Shown piece by piece: positions 8,326 through 17,059 of a stretch of 64,000 nt of DNA. Both the position numbers and the translations under genes were made by a program. The notes beneath the pieces are model-generated. The model did no database searches. It saw nothing but the letters and a program-made list of their open reading frames with translations, and was not told the origin of the DNA. How positions within the stretch are numbered: position 1 is the stretch's first letter; every line of letters begins with the position of its first letter. Source of the DNA: Avimonas intestinalis (lineage in GTDB: Bacteria; Bacillota; Clostridia; Oscillospirales; Acutalibacteraceae); NCBI GenBank assembly GCA_904380375.1, contig CAJFID010000018.1:9541-73540 (forward strand), read 5' to 3'.

Positions 8326-8733
8326 TTGAACATCATCATCCGCAACACCGGAGAAGCCCCGATCTACGAGCAAATCGTCATCCAGATCAAGAACGCCATC
8401 CTCTCGGGGGAGCTGGCCGAGGGAGAGCCCCTCCCCTCCATCCGCCTGCTGGCCAAAGAGCTGCGGATCAGCGTCATCACAACCAAGCGGGCGTATGAGG
8501 AATTGGAGAGGGACGGCTTCATTGTCACGATGTCCGGCAAAGGGAGCTTTGTCGCCCCGCAGAATCTGGAGCTTCTCCGGGAAGAGCAGCGCCGGGCGCT
8601 TGAGCAGCACCTGACGCAGGCGGTGGCCGCCGCGAAAGCGGCCGGGGTCGGCCGGCAGGAGCTGATGGAGCTGCTCGCGCTGCTGTATGAAGACGAGCCG
8701 GAGGAGGACGGCGGGGGCTTCCCGCAGGGCTAA
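8326..8733 (+). CDS. GntR-family (YtrA subfamily) transcriptional repressor
   Basis: The 135-residue protein starts at TTG 8326 after GGAGGGG (8313-8319). Its N-terminal winged helix has the GntR pattern APIYEQIVIQIKNAI, LPSIRLLAKEL and TTKRAYEELERDGF; the short helical tail is typical of YtrA regulators, which lack a large ligand domain. Such proteins usually repress their own operon, which encodes ABC exporters responding to cell-envelope stress. The operator-like repeat over its promoter and the ABC pair downstream support this. Confidence 0.9.
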   Translation: MNIIIRNTGEAPIYEQIVIQIKNAILSGELAEGEPLPSIRLLAKELRISVITTKRAYEELERDGFIVTMSGKGSFVAPQNLELLREEQRRALEQHLTQAVAAAKAAGVGRQELMELLALLYEDEPEEDGGGFPQG

Positions 8734-8799
8734 CCCATTTTCCCTCAGGAGGCGGCCACGGCACATCCCCGCCCATCCGCAAGCGGCTATCGTTGAGAA

Positions 8800-8851
8800 A
8801 AGCCCTCCCCCCCGCCGGCGCCGGCTGGCCGGCCGCAAGGACGGAGGGCTT
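8800..8851 (+). repeat. inverted repeat between regulator and ABC genes
   Basis: AAGCCCTCC (8800-8808) and GGAGGGCTT (8843-8851) are complementary arms around a GC-rich core that can fold further. The following bases, GGTTCGG, are not a proper T-run, so it may only attenuate or stabilise the message. Confidence 0.35.
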
Positions 8852-8947
8852 GGTTCGGTGCGCCAATTTTGCCTCTTCGTGCGCTGCGCTGCCCACCGCT
8901 TGCCGGGCTGCACACACCATCCGCATAAAACAGAGAGGAGAATCCCC

Positions 8948-9829
8948 ATGTCTTTCACCCAGCCTGTCATTGAAATCCAGGGCCTGCGCAAGGAATACGC
9001 CGGGTTTTGCCTTCAGGATCTCAACCTGACCATTGAGGACGGCACCATCACCGGCCTGGTCGGCGCCAACGGCGCGGGGAAAAGCACCACGCTGAAGCTC
9101 ATCCTCAACCTGATCCGCCGGGATGCGGGATCCATCCGGATTTTCGGGATGGACAACAGGGAAATGGAACGGGAGATCAAGGCGCAGATCGGGGTCGTGT
9201 TTGACGAGCCCTGCTTCCACGAGATCCTCACCCCCCGGCAGATCAGCGGGTACATGGGCGCCCTTTACGCCGGCTGGGATCCCGCCTGCTTTACCAGGCT
9301 GCTGGACCGCTTCTCCCTGCCCGCGGCCAAGGTAGTCAAGGAATTTTCCCGCGGGATGAAGATGAAGCTGGCGATCGCGGCTGCCATGGCCCACCATCCC
9401 CGCCTGCTCCTGCTTGACGAGCCCACCAGCGGGCTGGATCCGCTGGTGCGGGACGAAATCCTCGATATGTTCCTGGAGTTCCTCCAGGACGAGCACCACG
9501 CCATCGTCCTGTCCTCCCACATTACCAGCGACCTTGAGAAGGTGGCGGACACCATCGCCCTGATCGACCAGGGGAAGCTGCTTTTCCACGAGGAAAAGGA
9601 CCTTCTCCGGGAGCAGTACGTCCTCCTCAAGGGCAGCGCCGCCCAGCTTGCCAAGCTTGACCAAAACCTGCTGATCGGGGTGCGCACCAACGAATACGGG
9701 TTTGAGGCGCTGGCCAAAAGCCGCCGCCAGGCCGTTTACGCCGGGCTGTCCGCCGAGCGGCCCACGATTGAGGATATCCTGTTGTTTTTTACCCGCGCAT
9801 CCCGGGCCGGGGCAAATTCCGGCCTGTGA
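8948..9829 (+). CDS. ABC transporter ATP-binding protein (YtrB-like)
   Basis: The 293-residue ATPase has Walker A GANGAGKST, an atypical signature FSRGMKMKL where LSGGQ is usual, Walker B LLLLDEPTSGLDP and the H-loop VLSSHIT. This spelling of the signature is common in YtrB/BcrA-like ATPases. The start follows GAGAGGAG. It pairs with the ABC-2-type permease 16 bases downstream and is presumably repressed by the GntR gene upstream. The likely role is export or defence at the envelope; the substrate is unknown. Confidence 0.9.
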   Translation: MSFTQPVIEIQGLRKEYAGFCLQDLNLTIEDGTITGLVGANGAGKSTTLKLILNLIRRDAGSIRIFGMDNREMEREIKAQIGVVFDEPCFHEILTPRQISGYMGALYAGWDPACFTRLLDRFSLPAAKVVKEFSRGMKMKLAIAAAMAHHPRLLLLDEPTSGLDPLVRDEILDMFLEFLQDEHHAIVLSSHITSDLEKVADTIALIDQGKLLFHEEKDLLREQYVLLKGSAAQLAKLDQNLLIGVRTNEYGFEALAKSRRQAVYAGLSAERPTIEDILLFFTRASRAGANSGL

Positions 9830-9845
9830 AAGGAGTGAGCCAACC

Positions 9846-10505
9846 ATGAACGAGATCCTGGGGCTGATGAAAAAGGACTGGGCGCTGATGAAAAAGCAGA
9901 TGCGCCTGATGGCGGTGTATCTCGTCGTCCTTTTCGGCCTGTTTGCCTTCGCCGCGGACGGCACGCTTTTTCTGTCCTCGTTTTTTTCCGTCCTGCTCTT
10001 CCTGATGGCGACCAACTGCTTCGCCTACGACGAGCAGGTCAACTTTGGCAAGCTGCTTGCCGCCTCCCCTGTCCCGCCCGGCCGCATCGTGCTTTCCCGG
10101 TACCTGCTCACCCTCCTGGTCGGCGCGGCGGGGAGCGCGGCGCTCGCGCTGCTCAACCTCCTGTTTGCCCGCCTTTTTGATCGGGATATCTTCCGGCCGG
10201 AAAACGTCCTGGCGGCTTTCCTGACCAGCATGGCGCTTGCGCTGCTGATGGTATCCATCCTTTTCCCCCTGTTTTATAAATTCGGGGTCAACAAAAGCCG
10301 GCTGATGATCCTGCTGGTCTGTGCCATACCCATAGCAGCCGTGGCGCTGCTGAAATTCCTGGTCCCCGAAACCGTGTGGCAGGGGCTGACCATGCCGCCT
10401 TTCCTCCTAACCGCCCTCCCCTACCTCCTGGCGCTGTTTTTGCTGCTGTGCCTGGCCGCTTCCATCCGGATTTCAATCGGGATCCTGCGCCGCACGGAGT
10501 ATTGA
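9846..10505 (+). CDS. ABC-2 type transporter permease
   Basis: The 219-residue membrane protein starts after AAAGGAG, close behind the ATPase. It has six hydrophobic spans and a cytoplasmic stretch with FAYDEQVNFGKLLAASPVPPGRIVLSRY split over two helices, the pattern of the small YtrC/ABC2_membrane_5-like permeases. It should form the channel of the GntR-controlled exporter. Confidence 0.85.
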   Translation: MNEILGLMKKDWALMKKQMRLMAVYLVVLFGLFAFAADGTLFLSSFFSVLLFLMATNCFAYDEQVNFGKLLAASPVPPGRIVLSRYLLTLLVGAAGSAALALLNLLFARLFDRDIFRPENVLAAFLTSMALALLMVSILFPLFYKFGVNKSRLMILLVCAIPIAAVALLKFLVPETVWQGLTMPPFLLTALPYLLALFLLLCLAASIRISIGILRRTEY

Positions 10506-10620
10506 CCCATGGCCAGCCGGCACGGGATGCCGGAACATTCCCGCCCCCGTGCCAGGGGAGCATCGGCTTGCGCCGCCGGGGCGCAAAAGCCGGGGCACGG
10601 AACGGCCCATAAGCAAAGTT

Positions 10621-10658
10621 AGGGCTCGCTGCACATCTTTTGCAGCGAGCCCTTTTTC
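10621..10658 (+). terminator. rho-independent terminator after the GntR-ABC operon
   Basis: AGGGCTCGCTGCA (10621-10633) pairs with TGCAGCGAGCCCT (10641-10653), followed by TTTTT. AAAGTT before the left arm gives a weaker T-run on the other strand, so it may also serve the convergent gene that ends at 10679. Confidence 0.93.
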
Positions 10659-10678
10659 CGTATATTTTTCCCGGCAGC

Positions 10679-11488
10679 CTATTCCTCCGCGCCGATCAGT
10701 GCGATCAGCGCGTCGGGGAGGGGGTAGATGCTGCGGAAGCCGGCGGCAATCTTCAGGTCGCTGTACACGCTCAGGTGGAAGGTCAGCCCATTGGCGCAGC
10801 GCAGGGTCATCATGGTGTCCCAGGCGGTCTGCTCCATGCGTGTACGCAGGGAATCGGCATCGGCCGCGGGCGACAGGGAGGAGAACAGCTCCTCAAACGA
10901 AGCAAGCTCCTCGTTGCCCCGCAGCAGGCGGGACCAGCCGCCGGTGCTGCCGTAGCAGTCCACCCCCTCCAGCTCGGTGCCGTCTGTGAGGACGTCTAGG
11001 ATTTCCTTCCCGGTATGGGCGGCGCCGTCCGAAAAATAGCAAAAACGGTACAGCGCAATTTCGCCGTCCCGCTGCACCGCCAGCAGGGCGCGGGTATCCG
11101 CCTCGCGCAGGCGGTAAAGGACCGCGCCCGCCCAATCCCCCTGCGTTAGGGCGGCGACCTCCTGCCCGCAGTCTGCCTGCGTCAGCGTCTGGGAAAGGCC
11201 CAGCGCGGTGATTTCCTCTTCCTCTTCGATTTTCTCGTAAGTTAGGCCCTCAAATTCCAATAGGGTACGGCCGGGGAGCCCCTGGGGCTGCACCGCCTGG
11301 TAAACCAGGATGCCGGCCAGCAGCGTCAACAGGAGCGCCGCCGTCCCGACCGCCGCCCCGATCAGCTGCCGCCGGGCGGACGCCGCTTCCTCCCGGCGGC
11401 GCTCCTGCGCACCGGCCCCTTTTTTGGATGGAATATACGGGGCGGCCTCTTCCGGCTGGCGGAAAGCGGTTTTCTTCTCTTCCTGCAT
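10679..11488 (-). CDS. hypothetical single-span membrane-anchored protein
   Basis: The 269-residue product starts at ATG 11488 after GAGGAAGAGG; longer in-frame starts lack a ribosome binding site. The first 40 residues are charged and basic. One membrane span follows (about 43-65, AVGTAALLLTLLAGILVYQAV) and then an acidic extracellular domain of about 200 residues. I do not recognise the domain. It lies between the ABC operon and the ribosomal block and has no visible partner. Confidence 0.75.
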   Translation of the reverse strand: MQEEKKTAFRQPEEAAPYIPSKKGAGAQERRREEAASARRQLIGAAVGTAALLLTLLAGILVYQAVQPQGLPGRTLLEFEGLTYEKIEEEEEITALGLSQTLTQADCGQEVAALTQGDWAGAVLYRLREADTRALLAVQRDGEIALYRFCYFSDGAAHTGKEILDVLTDGTELEGVDCYGSTGGWSRLLRGNEELASFEELFSSLSPAADADSLRTRMEQTAWDTMMTLRCANGLTFHLSVYSDLKIAAGFRSIYPLPDALIALIGAEE

Positions 11489-11657
11489 TGTTCCTCTTCC
11501 TCCCGCGCTCTGTGCGCCCGCCGGATTCTTGGCGGGTGCATCCGCAGCCAGTATAGCACATTTCCCCGGCGTCTGCCATCCCCGGGCGCTTTTTCCGGAA
11601 GCCGTCCCCTGCGTATCCGTTGGATGGTTTTTCCCGGCTGTGGGCAATCTTTCGCCG

Positions 11658-11692
11658 AAAAAAGGTGCGGCGCTTGGCAGCGCCGCACCTTT
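11658..11692 (-). terminator. terminator of the ribosomal superoperon
   Basis: On the minus strand AAAGGTGCGGCGCT (11692-11679) pairs with AGCGCCGCACCTTT (11674-11661) and ends in a run of T at 11663-11658. It lies about 65 bases after the rplQ stop. Confidence 0.93.
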
Positions 11693-11755
11693 GGCATTTT
11701 GGGGGATTGCTGAAACTTTTCCGGGCATGGCGGCGCGTTTGCCGCCCGGCCCCGT

Positions 11756-12097
11756 TTATTTCAGTTCAATAATCGCCATCTCGGCAGCGTCGCCGCGGCG
11801 GGCGCCGGTCTTGACGATCCGGGTGTAGCCACCGTTGCAGTCCGCGTATTTCGGCGCGATCTCATCAAACAGCTTCTTAGCTACGCTCTCCTTGGTGATG
11901 AAGGAGAAGACCAGGCGCTTGTTGGCCAGCGTCGGGTTCTTCGCAATCGTAATCATCTTTTCGGTCAGGGAACGCACCTCTTTGGCGCGGGTGACCGTGG
12001 TTTCAATGCGGCCCTTCTCAAGCAGGAAGGTCACCATCGCTCGGAGCATGGCGGTGCGGTGGGCCGTGGGGCGGCCGAGCTTTCTGGTTCCGGGCAT
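11756..12097 (-). CDS. rplQ: 50S ribosomal protein L17
   Basis: The 113-residue protein opens MPGTRKLGRPTAHRTAMLR, the L17 signature, and binds 23S rRNA at the exit side of the large subunit. It is the last gene of the alpha-type block after rpoA and is followed by a strong terminator. In many Clostridia ecfA1-ecfA2-ecfT follow rplQ; here they do not. Confidence 0.97.
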   Translation of the reverse strand: MPGTRKLGRPTAHRTAMLRAMVTFLLEKGRIETTVTRAKEVRSLTEKMITIAKNPTLANKRLVFSFITKESVAKKLFDEIAPKYADCNGGYTRIVKTGARRGDAAEMAIIELK

Positions 12098-12213
12098 ATG
12101 AATTCACTCCTTTTCCTCCGGTTTACACCGCGTGCGGGACAACCGGAATTCTGGGTAATTATCCAAACAATAGGGCGCCGGCGCAGGGAGCGCCGCTCCC
12201 TTGACAGAAGAGG

Positions 12214-13167
12214 CTACTCCTCGTCCGAATGCAGGCTGAAGCCCAGCGACGCCAGCTTGTTCACGACTTCCTCCAGCGACTTGCGGCCGAGGTTGCGGAC
12301 CTTCATCATGTCGTCCTCCGACTTGTTGATCAGGTCCTCCACGGTGTTGATGCCCGCGCGCTTGAGGCAGTTGAAGGAACGGACCGACAGGTCGAGCTCC
12401 TCAATCGTCATTTCCAAGACCTTTTCCTTGCCCTTGTCATCCTTTTCCACCATGATGGAATCGCCGGCATAAGTTTCACCGGAGAGATCCACAAACAGGT
12501 TCAGATGCTCGGTCAGCACTTTCGCGCCCAGGGAAACGGCCTCTTTGGCGGAAATCGTCCCGTTGGTCCACACCTCAAGGGTCAGCTTATCGTAATCGGT
12601 AATCTGCCCCACGCGGGTATTTTCCACGGTATAGTTTACCTTTACCACCGGGGTATAGATCGAGTCCACCGGGATCACGCCGATCACGGGGTTCAGCAGC
12701 TGCTTGTTCCGGTCCGCCGGGACATAGCCGCGCCCCTTATCAAGCGTGATTTCCATATACAGCCGAGCGCCGTCGCCTAGCGTCGCGATGTGCATGTCGG
12801 GGTTGAGGATCTCTACCTCGCTGTCACATTTAATCGAGCCGGCGTTGACCTCGCCCGCGCCCTCAGCTTCAATATAAACCACCTTCGGGCCGTCGCCGGC
12901 AATTTTGGCGGTAAGCCCTTTAATGTTCAAGATGATTTCGGTTACGTCTTCCTTAACGCCTTCGATGGTGGAGAATTCATGCAGGATCCCGTCGATCTTC
13001 ACCGAAGTGACCGCCACGCCAGGCAGCGACGAAAGCAGGACGCGGCGCAGGCTGTTGCCCAACGTCGTCCCATACCCCCGCTCCAGCGGTTCCACGACGA
13101 ACTTGCCGTAGGTCCCGTCGGCAGCGGCATCCCCCGCTTCGATTCTGGGCTTTTCGATCTCAATCAT
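12214..13167 (-). CDS. rpoA: RNA polymerase alpha subunit
   Basis: The 317-residue protein has the dimerising N-terminal domain (FVVEPLERGYGTTLGNSLRR near residues 26-45) and the C-terminal domain with RSFNCLKRAGINTVEDL and RNLGRKSLEEV that contacts UP elements and activators. Length is normal. It lies between rpsD and rplQ, the usual position in the alpha operon. Confidence 0.98.
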   Translation of the reverse strand: MIEIEKPRIEAGDAAADGTYGKFVVEPLERGYGTTLGNSLRRVLLSSLPGVAVTSVKIDGILHEFSTIEGVKEDVTEIILNIKGLTAKIAGDGPKVVYIEAEGAGEVNAGSIKCDSEVEILNPDMHIATLGDGARLYMEITLDKGRGYVPADRNKQLLNPVIGVIPVDSIYTPVVKVNYTVENTRVGQITDYDKLTLEVWTNGTISAKEAVSLGAKVLTEHLNLFVDLSGETYAGDSIMVEKDDKGKEKVLEMTIEELDLSVRSFNCLKRAGINTVEDLINKSEDDMMKVRNLGRKSLEEVVNKLASLGFSLHSDEE

Positions 13168-13282
13168 TCGTAAACCCTCCTTATTGAAGGCGGAATTGGA
13201 GGGCAGCCGCCGCGGCTAGGCCGCGCGGCCGTCCATTTCCGCGGTGAATGGTCGTGCGGAGAAAGCATACGCCACTCCGTCC

Positions 13283-13909
13283 TTATTTCGAGTACAACTC
13301 GACGATGAGGGTTTCTTCGATCGGCAGATCAATGTCCTCACGGTTGGGCAGGGCCACGACCTTCGCTTCAAGGGTTTCACGATTGAGTTCCAGCCACTTC
13401 GGGATCGGGCGGGACGAATTCGCCTCCACAATCGCCTTGATCTTTTCCTTCTGGCGGCTGCCGTCCTTAACCGCGATCACCTGGCCCACCTTGGTCAGGA
13501 AGGAGGGGATGTTGACCCTGCGGCCGTTGACGGTATAGTGGCCGTGCAGCACAAGCTGCCGGGCCTCCGCGCGGGAGCTGGCCAGCCCCAGGCGGTAAAT
13601 CACGTTATCCAGCCGGGATTCCAGCAGGCGGAGCAGGTTTTCGCCGGTGACGCCCGGCATTTTTTCCGCCAGCTCGAAGTAATGGCGGAACTGGCCCTCA
13701 AGCACGCCGTAATAGCGGCGGGCGTACTGCTTGGTACGCAGCTGCCGGCCATATTCCGACACCTTCTTGCGGCCCTGGCCATGCTGGCCGGGGGCATAAG
13801 CGCGGCGATCCACCGCGCACTTCTTGGAGTAGCAGCGCTCGCCCTTCAAAAACAGTTTCTGACCTTCGCGGCGGCAGAGTCTGCACACCGGACCGGTATA
13901 TCTAGCCAT
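13283..13909 (-). CDS. rpsD: 30S ribosomal protein S4, zinc-type
   Basis: The 208-residue S4 nucleates 30S assembly at the 16S 5' domain. The N-terminus carries a four-cysteine zinc site (CRLC near residues 9-12, then C26 and C31) and the S4 RNA-binding domain follows near residue 98 (RLDNVIYRLG). S4 is often the autogenous regulator of alpha-operon genes in bacteria; no leader structure was resolved here. It lies 31 bases after rpsK. Confidence 0.97.
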   Translation of the reverse strand: MARYTGPVCRLCRREGQKLFLKGERCYSKKCAVDRRAYAPGQHGQGRKKVSEYGRQLRTKQYARRYYGVLEGQFRHYFELAEKMPGVTGENLLRLLESRLDNVIYRLGLASSRAEARQLVLHGHYTVNGRRVNIPSFLTKVGQVIAVKDGSRQKEKIKAIVEANSSRPIPKWLELNRETLEAKVVALPNREDIDLPIEETLIVELYSK

Positions 13910-13940
13910 GTTGGTTGCACCTCCTGATTGCTCTCAATTT

Positions 13941-14348
13941 TTATACGCGTCTTCTCTTGGGAGGACGGCAGCCGTTGTGGGGAACCGGGGTCACGTCTTT
14001 GATCAGGTTGACCTCAAGGCCGGCGGCCTGCAGGGCGCGGATCGCGGCTTCACGGCCGGCGCCGGGCCCCTTTACGTACACTTCCACGGTCTTCAGGCCG
14101 TGTTCCATCGCCGCGCGGGCAGCGGTCTCCGCCGCGGTCTGCGCGGCAAACGGGGTCGATTTCCGCGAGCCGCGGAAGCCCAGCTCGCCGGCACTCGCCC
14201 AGGAAAGAGCATTGCCCTGCGTGTCGGTGATGGTAACGATGGTATTGTTAAATGTGGACTGAATATGCGCCGCGCCGCGTTCAATGTTCTTGCGTTCCTT
14301 GCGGCGGCGGGTTGCGCCTTTGCGCGCGGCAGTCTTAGCAGCAGCCAT
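13941..14348 (-). CDS. rpsK: 30S ribosomal protein S11
   Basis: The 135-residue platform protein binds the 690 loop of 16S rRNA. It has the conserved THIQSTFNNTIVTITD-like segment (here AHIQSTFNNTIVTITD), GFRGSRKSTPFAAQ, and the NGCRPPKRRRV tail. It sits between rpsM and rpsD in the standard order. Confidence 0.98.
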   Translation of the reverse strand: MAAAKTAARKGATRRRKERKNIERGAAHIQSTFNNTIVTITDTQGNALSWASAGELGFRGSRKSTPFAAQTAAETAARAAMEHGLKTVEVYVKGPGAGREAAIRALQAAGLEVNLIKDVTPVPHNGCRPPKRRRV

Positions 14349-14363
14349 TCTTCTACCTCCTCG

Positions 14364-14732
14364 TTATTTCTTCTTGTTGGCAATGGTCTTCTTGGGACCC
14401 TTGCGGGTACGGGCGTTGGTCTTGGAGCGCTGGCCCCGGACCGGAAGGCCCTTGCGGTGACGAAGGCCGCGGTAGCTGCCGATTTCAATCAGCCGCTTGA
14501 TGTCGAACGCGACGTCGCGGCGGAGGTCGCCTTCCACGGTATAGTTGTGGTCAATATACTCTCTGAGCTTGGAAACATCGTCCTCGGTCAGGTCCCGCAC
14601 CCGGGTGTCGGGGTTTACGCCGGTCGCCGCGAGGATGTCGTTGGACGATTTGCGGCCGATCCCGAAGATGTAGGTCAGGCCGATCTCAATGCGTTTGTCT
14701 CTGGGCAGGTCAACACCAGCAATACGCGCCAT
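14364..14732 (-). CDS. rpsM: 30S ribosomal protein S13
   Basis: The 122-residue head protein contacts 5S/L5 bridges and P-site tRNA. It begins MARIAGVDLPRDKRIEIGLT, shows the H2TH-like GIGRKSSNDIL region and ends in the basic RGQRSKTNARTRKGPKKT tail. It follows rpmJ and precedes rpsK. Confidence 0.98.
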   Translation of the reverse strand: MARIAGVDLPRDKRIEIGLTYIFGIGRKSSNDILAATGVNPDTRVRDLTEDDVSKLREYIDHNYTVEGDLRRDVAFDIKRLIEIGSYRGLRHRKGLPVRGQRSKTNARTRKGPKKTIANKKK

Positions 14733-14827
14733 AAATTATCCTTCCTTTCGGTTGCGCCGCGCTATACGGCGCACTGAATGAGACATGGTCCCCGCACGGG
14801 AGAACGCCCGGGCGGGCACGTCGGTCT

Positions 14828-14941
14828 TTAACCCTGACGCTGTTTATGCTTCGGGTTCTCGCAGATGACCATCACGCGGCCCTTGCGCTTGATGATCTTG
14901 CATTTTTCGCAGATTTTCTTGACAGAAGGTCTTACTTTCAT
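14828..14941 (-). CDS. rpmJ: 50S ribosomal protein L36, zinc-type
   Basis: This 37-codon gene reads MKVRPSVKKICEKCKIIKR and onward to HKQRQG, with the C-X2-C-X12-C-X4-H zinc ligands of C+ L36. ATG lies at 14941 and TAA at 14828-14830. The position between infA and rpsM is diagnostic. Confidence 0.97.
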   Translation of the reverse strand: MKVRPSVKKICEKCKIIKRKGRVMVICENPKHKQRQG

Positions 14942-15022
14942 GAGGAAACCTCCATTCTGCCGGGACGCGGCGGCCCCGGTACTCAGATACATCCAATCGG
15001 ATGGCCGGCAGCGGCGGACGGG

Positions 15023-15241
15023 TTACTTTGTCCGCCAGGTGATCCGGCCTTTGGTCAGGTCGTACGGGGACATTTCCACCGTCACCTTGTCGCCGGGCAG
15101 GATCCGGATGAAATTCATCCGCAGCTTGCCGGAAATGTGGGCCAAAATGACATGGCCGTTCGCGAGCTTCACCTGGAACGTGGCGTTCGGCAAAGCCTCA
15201 ACGACGGTGCCTTCCAATTCGATAACGTCCGCTTTCGACAT
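15023..15241 (-). CDS. infA: translation initiation factor IF-1
   Basis: The 72-residue OB-fold protein (MSKADVIELEGTVVEALPN; ISGKLRMNFIRILPGDKV) occupies the 30S A site during initiation. Length is exact for the family. It lies three bases after the KOW-domain gene, indicating co-translation. Confidence 0.98.
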   Translation of the reverse strand: MSKADVIELEGTVVEALPNATFQVKLANGHVILAHISGKLRMNFIRILPGDKVTVEMSPYDLTKGRITWRTK

Positions 15242-15244
15242 AGG

Positions 15245-15520
15245 TTAACCTCCCTCTTGTGATGGGTCCGGCGCCGCCTCCAAAGCGGCGAGCGCGCGGC
15301 GCAATTCACGGTTGGTCGCCATTGAAGCCTCGCTGACCGTGAAACCGGTCGGCGTCAGATGGCGCGGGTTTTTCCGCTTGGGGTGCTGGAGCGGCCTCCG
15401 CCGGCCGTCGGCAATCAAAATCCCGCCGTCCGGGGCAGCCCCCAGCACCGCCATCCGCCCTCCCCGGTCCCGTCCGGCCGACGAGAGGACAACCTGGCCT
15501 CGGTACAGCACTCCCTCCAC
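15245..15520 (-). CDS. KOW-domain RNA-binding protein
   Basis: The 91-residue protein has an N-terminal KOW-like strand-loop (YRGQVVLSSAGRDRGGRMAVLG) followed by a basic segment; similar small proteins commonly lie between map and infA in Clostridia and are thought to bind rRNA. Both GTG 15520 (two bases after AAAGGA) and GTG 15511 (after GGAGGGA) are possible starts, and the second has the better spacing. It is squeezed between the map stop (15527) and infA (15241), so it belongs to the operon. Confidence 0.8.
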   Translation of the reverse strand: MEGVLYRGQVVLSSAGRDRGGRMAVLGAAPDGGILIADGRRRPLQHPKRKNPRHLTPTGFTVSEASMATNRELRRALAALEAAPDPSQEGG

Positions 15521-15526
15521 CGTCCT

Positions 15527-16273
15527 TTAGGGCAGCGTCAAAATGACGGGGCCGTCGGGGGTGATGGCAACGGAATGCTCAAAGTGGGCGGACAATTTCC
15601 CGTCCGCCGTCACGGTGGTCCAGCCGTCTTTCAGGATCTTCACATCGCTGACGCCGGCATTGATCATGGGTTCAATGGCAATGGTCATCCCCGGCAGGAG
15701 CCGGGGGCCTCGTCCGGGTGTACCGAAATTGGGTACGCTGGGGTCTTCGTGCAGGTTCGCGCCTACTCCGTGGCCGACAAACTGCCGTACAACCGAGTAA
15801 CCGCGCACCTCGACATACCGCTGCACGGCCGCGCCGATATCGCCGATCCGGTTGCCCGCCTTGGCCGCCCGGATTCCCTCGTAAAGGCTCTCGCGGGTGG
15901 CGTCCATCAGGGCCTGCGCCTCAGGGGAAACCTCCCCGGCGGCGAAGGTGGCGGCGTTATCGCCGTGAAAACCATTCAAAAACGCGCCGACGTCCACGCT
16001 GACGATGTCGCCCGCTTTGATGACGCGTTTGTCGGGTATGCCGTGGATAACCACATTGTTGACCGAAATGCATGCGCTGGCCGGGAACCCGCCGTAGCCC
16101 AAAAAGCTGGGCTTCGCGCCCTGGCTTTCAATGTACCGGCGTATCTCCCGGTCGATTTCGGCCGTGGTGACGCCGGGCTGGACGGCTTCTCCCGCCAATT
16201 TCAACGCCCTAGCGGAGATCACGCAGGCTTCCTTCATCGCCTGCAGCTCCCGCTTGTTTTTGATCGCTATCAT
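15527..16273 (-). CDS. map: methionine aminopeptidase type I
   Basis: The 248-residue metalloprotease removes the N-terminal methionine. All metal ligands appear in order: VDVGAF (Asp), GDNAATF (Asp), GHGVG (His), IEPM (Glu) and FEHSV (Glu). The short N-terminus marks type Ia. It starts three bases after adk ends. Confidence 0.97.
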   Translation of the reverse strand: MIAIKNKRELQAMKEACVISARALKLAGEAVQPGVTTAEIDREIRRYIESQGAKPSFLGYGGFPASACISVNNVVIHGIPDKRVIKAGDIVSVDVGAFLNGFHGDNAATFAAGEVSPEAQALMDATRESLYEGIRAAKAGNRIGDIGAAVQRYVEVRGYSVVRQFVGHGVGANLHEDPSVPNFGTPGRGPRLLPGMTIAIEPMINAGVSDVKILKDGWTTVTADGKLSAHFEHSVAITPDGPVILTLP

Positions 16274-16275
16274 GC

Positions 16276-16908
16276 TTACGCCTCAAGAGCGGCCAGCGTC
16301 AGGCGGGTGGTATCCGCCACTTCCTCCTGGCCTTCCACAACGTAAAGCTTGTTCTTGGCCGCGTAAAAGGATTTCAGCGGCTCGGTCTGCTCATGATAGA
16401 CGTGCAGGCGTTCGCGCACGGTTTCGGGCTGGTCATCCTTGCGCTGAACAAGGGTGTCGCCGCATTTGTCGCAGATATCCTCCACCGTGGGCCGTTTGTA
16501 GTCCACGTGATAGGAGGCGCCGCAAGAGGGGCAGACACGGCGTCCCGATACGCGGCGGGTAATCGTCTCATCGGCCACTTCAATGTCAATGACGCGGTCG
16601 ATGTCGATACCCATCCGGTCAAGAGCCTCGGCCTGCGGGATGGTGCGGGGGAAGCCGTCAAGGATGAACCCGCCCTCGCAATCGGGCTGCGCCAGGCGGT
16701 CCTTGATGATGCCGATGACGATGTCGTCGGGGACCAGCCGGCCGGATTCGGTGTATTCCTTGGCTTTCTTGCCCATCTCCGTGCCGCTTTTCAGCGCTTC
16801 ACGGATAATGTTACCCGTGGAAATGGTGGGGATCTTCAGGGTTTCGCTGATAATTTCCGCCTGGGTGCCTTTTCCGGCGCCGGGGGCTCCGAGCAGTATA
16901 AGCTTCAT
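16276..16908 (-). CDS. adk: adenylate kinase, zinc-type long form
   Basis: The 210-residue enzyme interconverts ATP, AMP and ADP. It shows the P-loop GAPGAGKGTQ, the AMP-binding TGNIIREALKSGT, LDGFPRT, and a long LID carrying a four-cysteine zinc site (CPSC and CDKC). The position between secY and map is standard. Confidence 0.98.
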   Translation of the reverse strand: MKLILLGAPGAGKGTQAEIISETLKIPTISTGNIIREALKSGTEMGKKAKEYTESGRLVPDDIVIGIIKDRLAQPDCEGGFILDGFPRTIPQAEALDRMGIDIDRVIDIEVADETITRRVSGRRVCPSCGASYHVDYKRPTVEDICDKCGDTLVQRKDDQPETVRERLHVYHEQTEPLKSFYAAKNKLYVVEGQEEVADTTRLTLAALEA

Positions 16909-17059
16909 CTACAAACCATTCCTTTCTCGCTGCTGCGTGCACAAGGCCCGCCTCAGCCCATCCCCCGTGCAGCCGGGGGATGGGCCTTGCAAGGCGTATC
17001 GGAATCCCGAGTGGGCCTTTTGCTGCGAATGTAAACGAAACGGCGTCGCAATACCCGCT

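Noticed and set aside
8800..8851. Terminator between the GntR gene and the ABC genes
   Set aside because: The hairpin is followed by GGTTCGG rather than a T-run, so termination is not supported; listed only as an inverted repeat.
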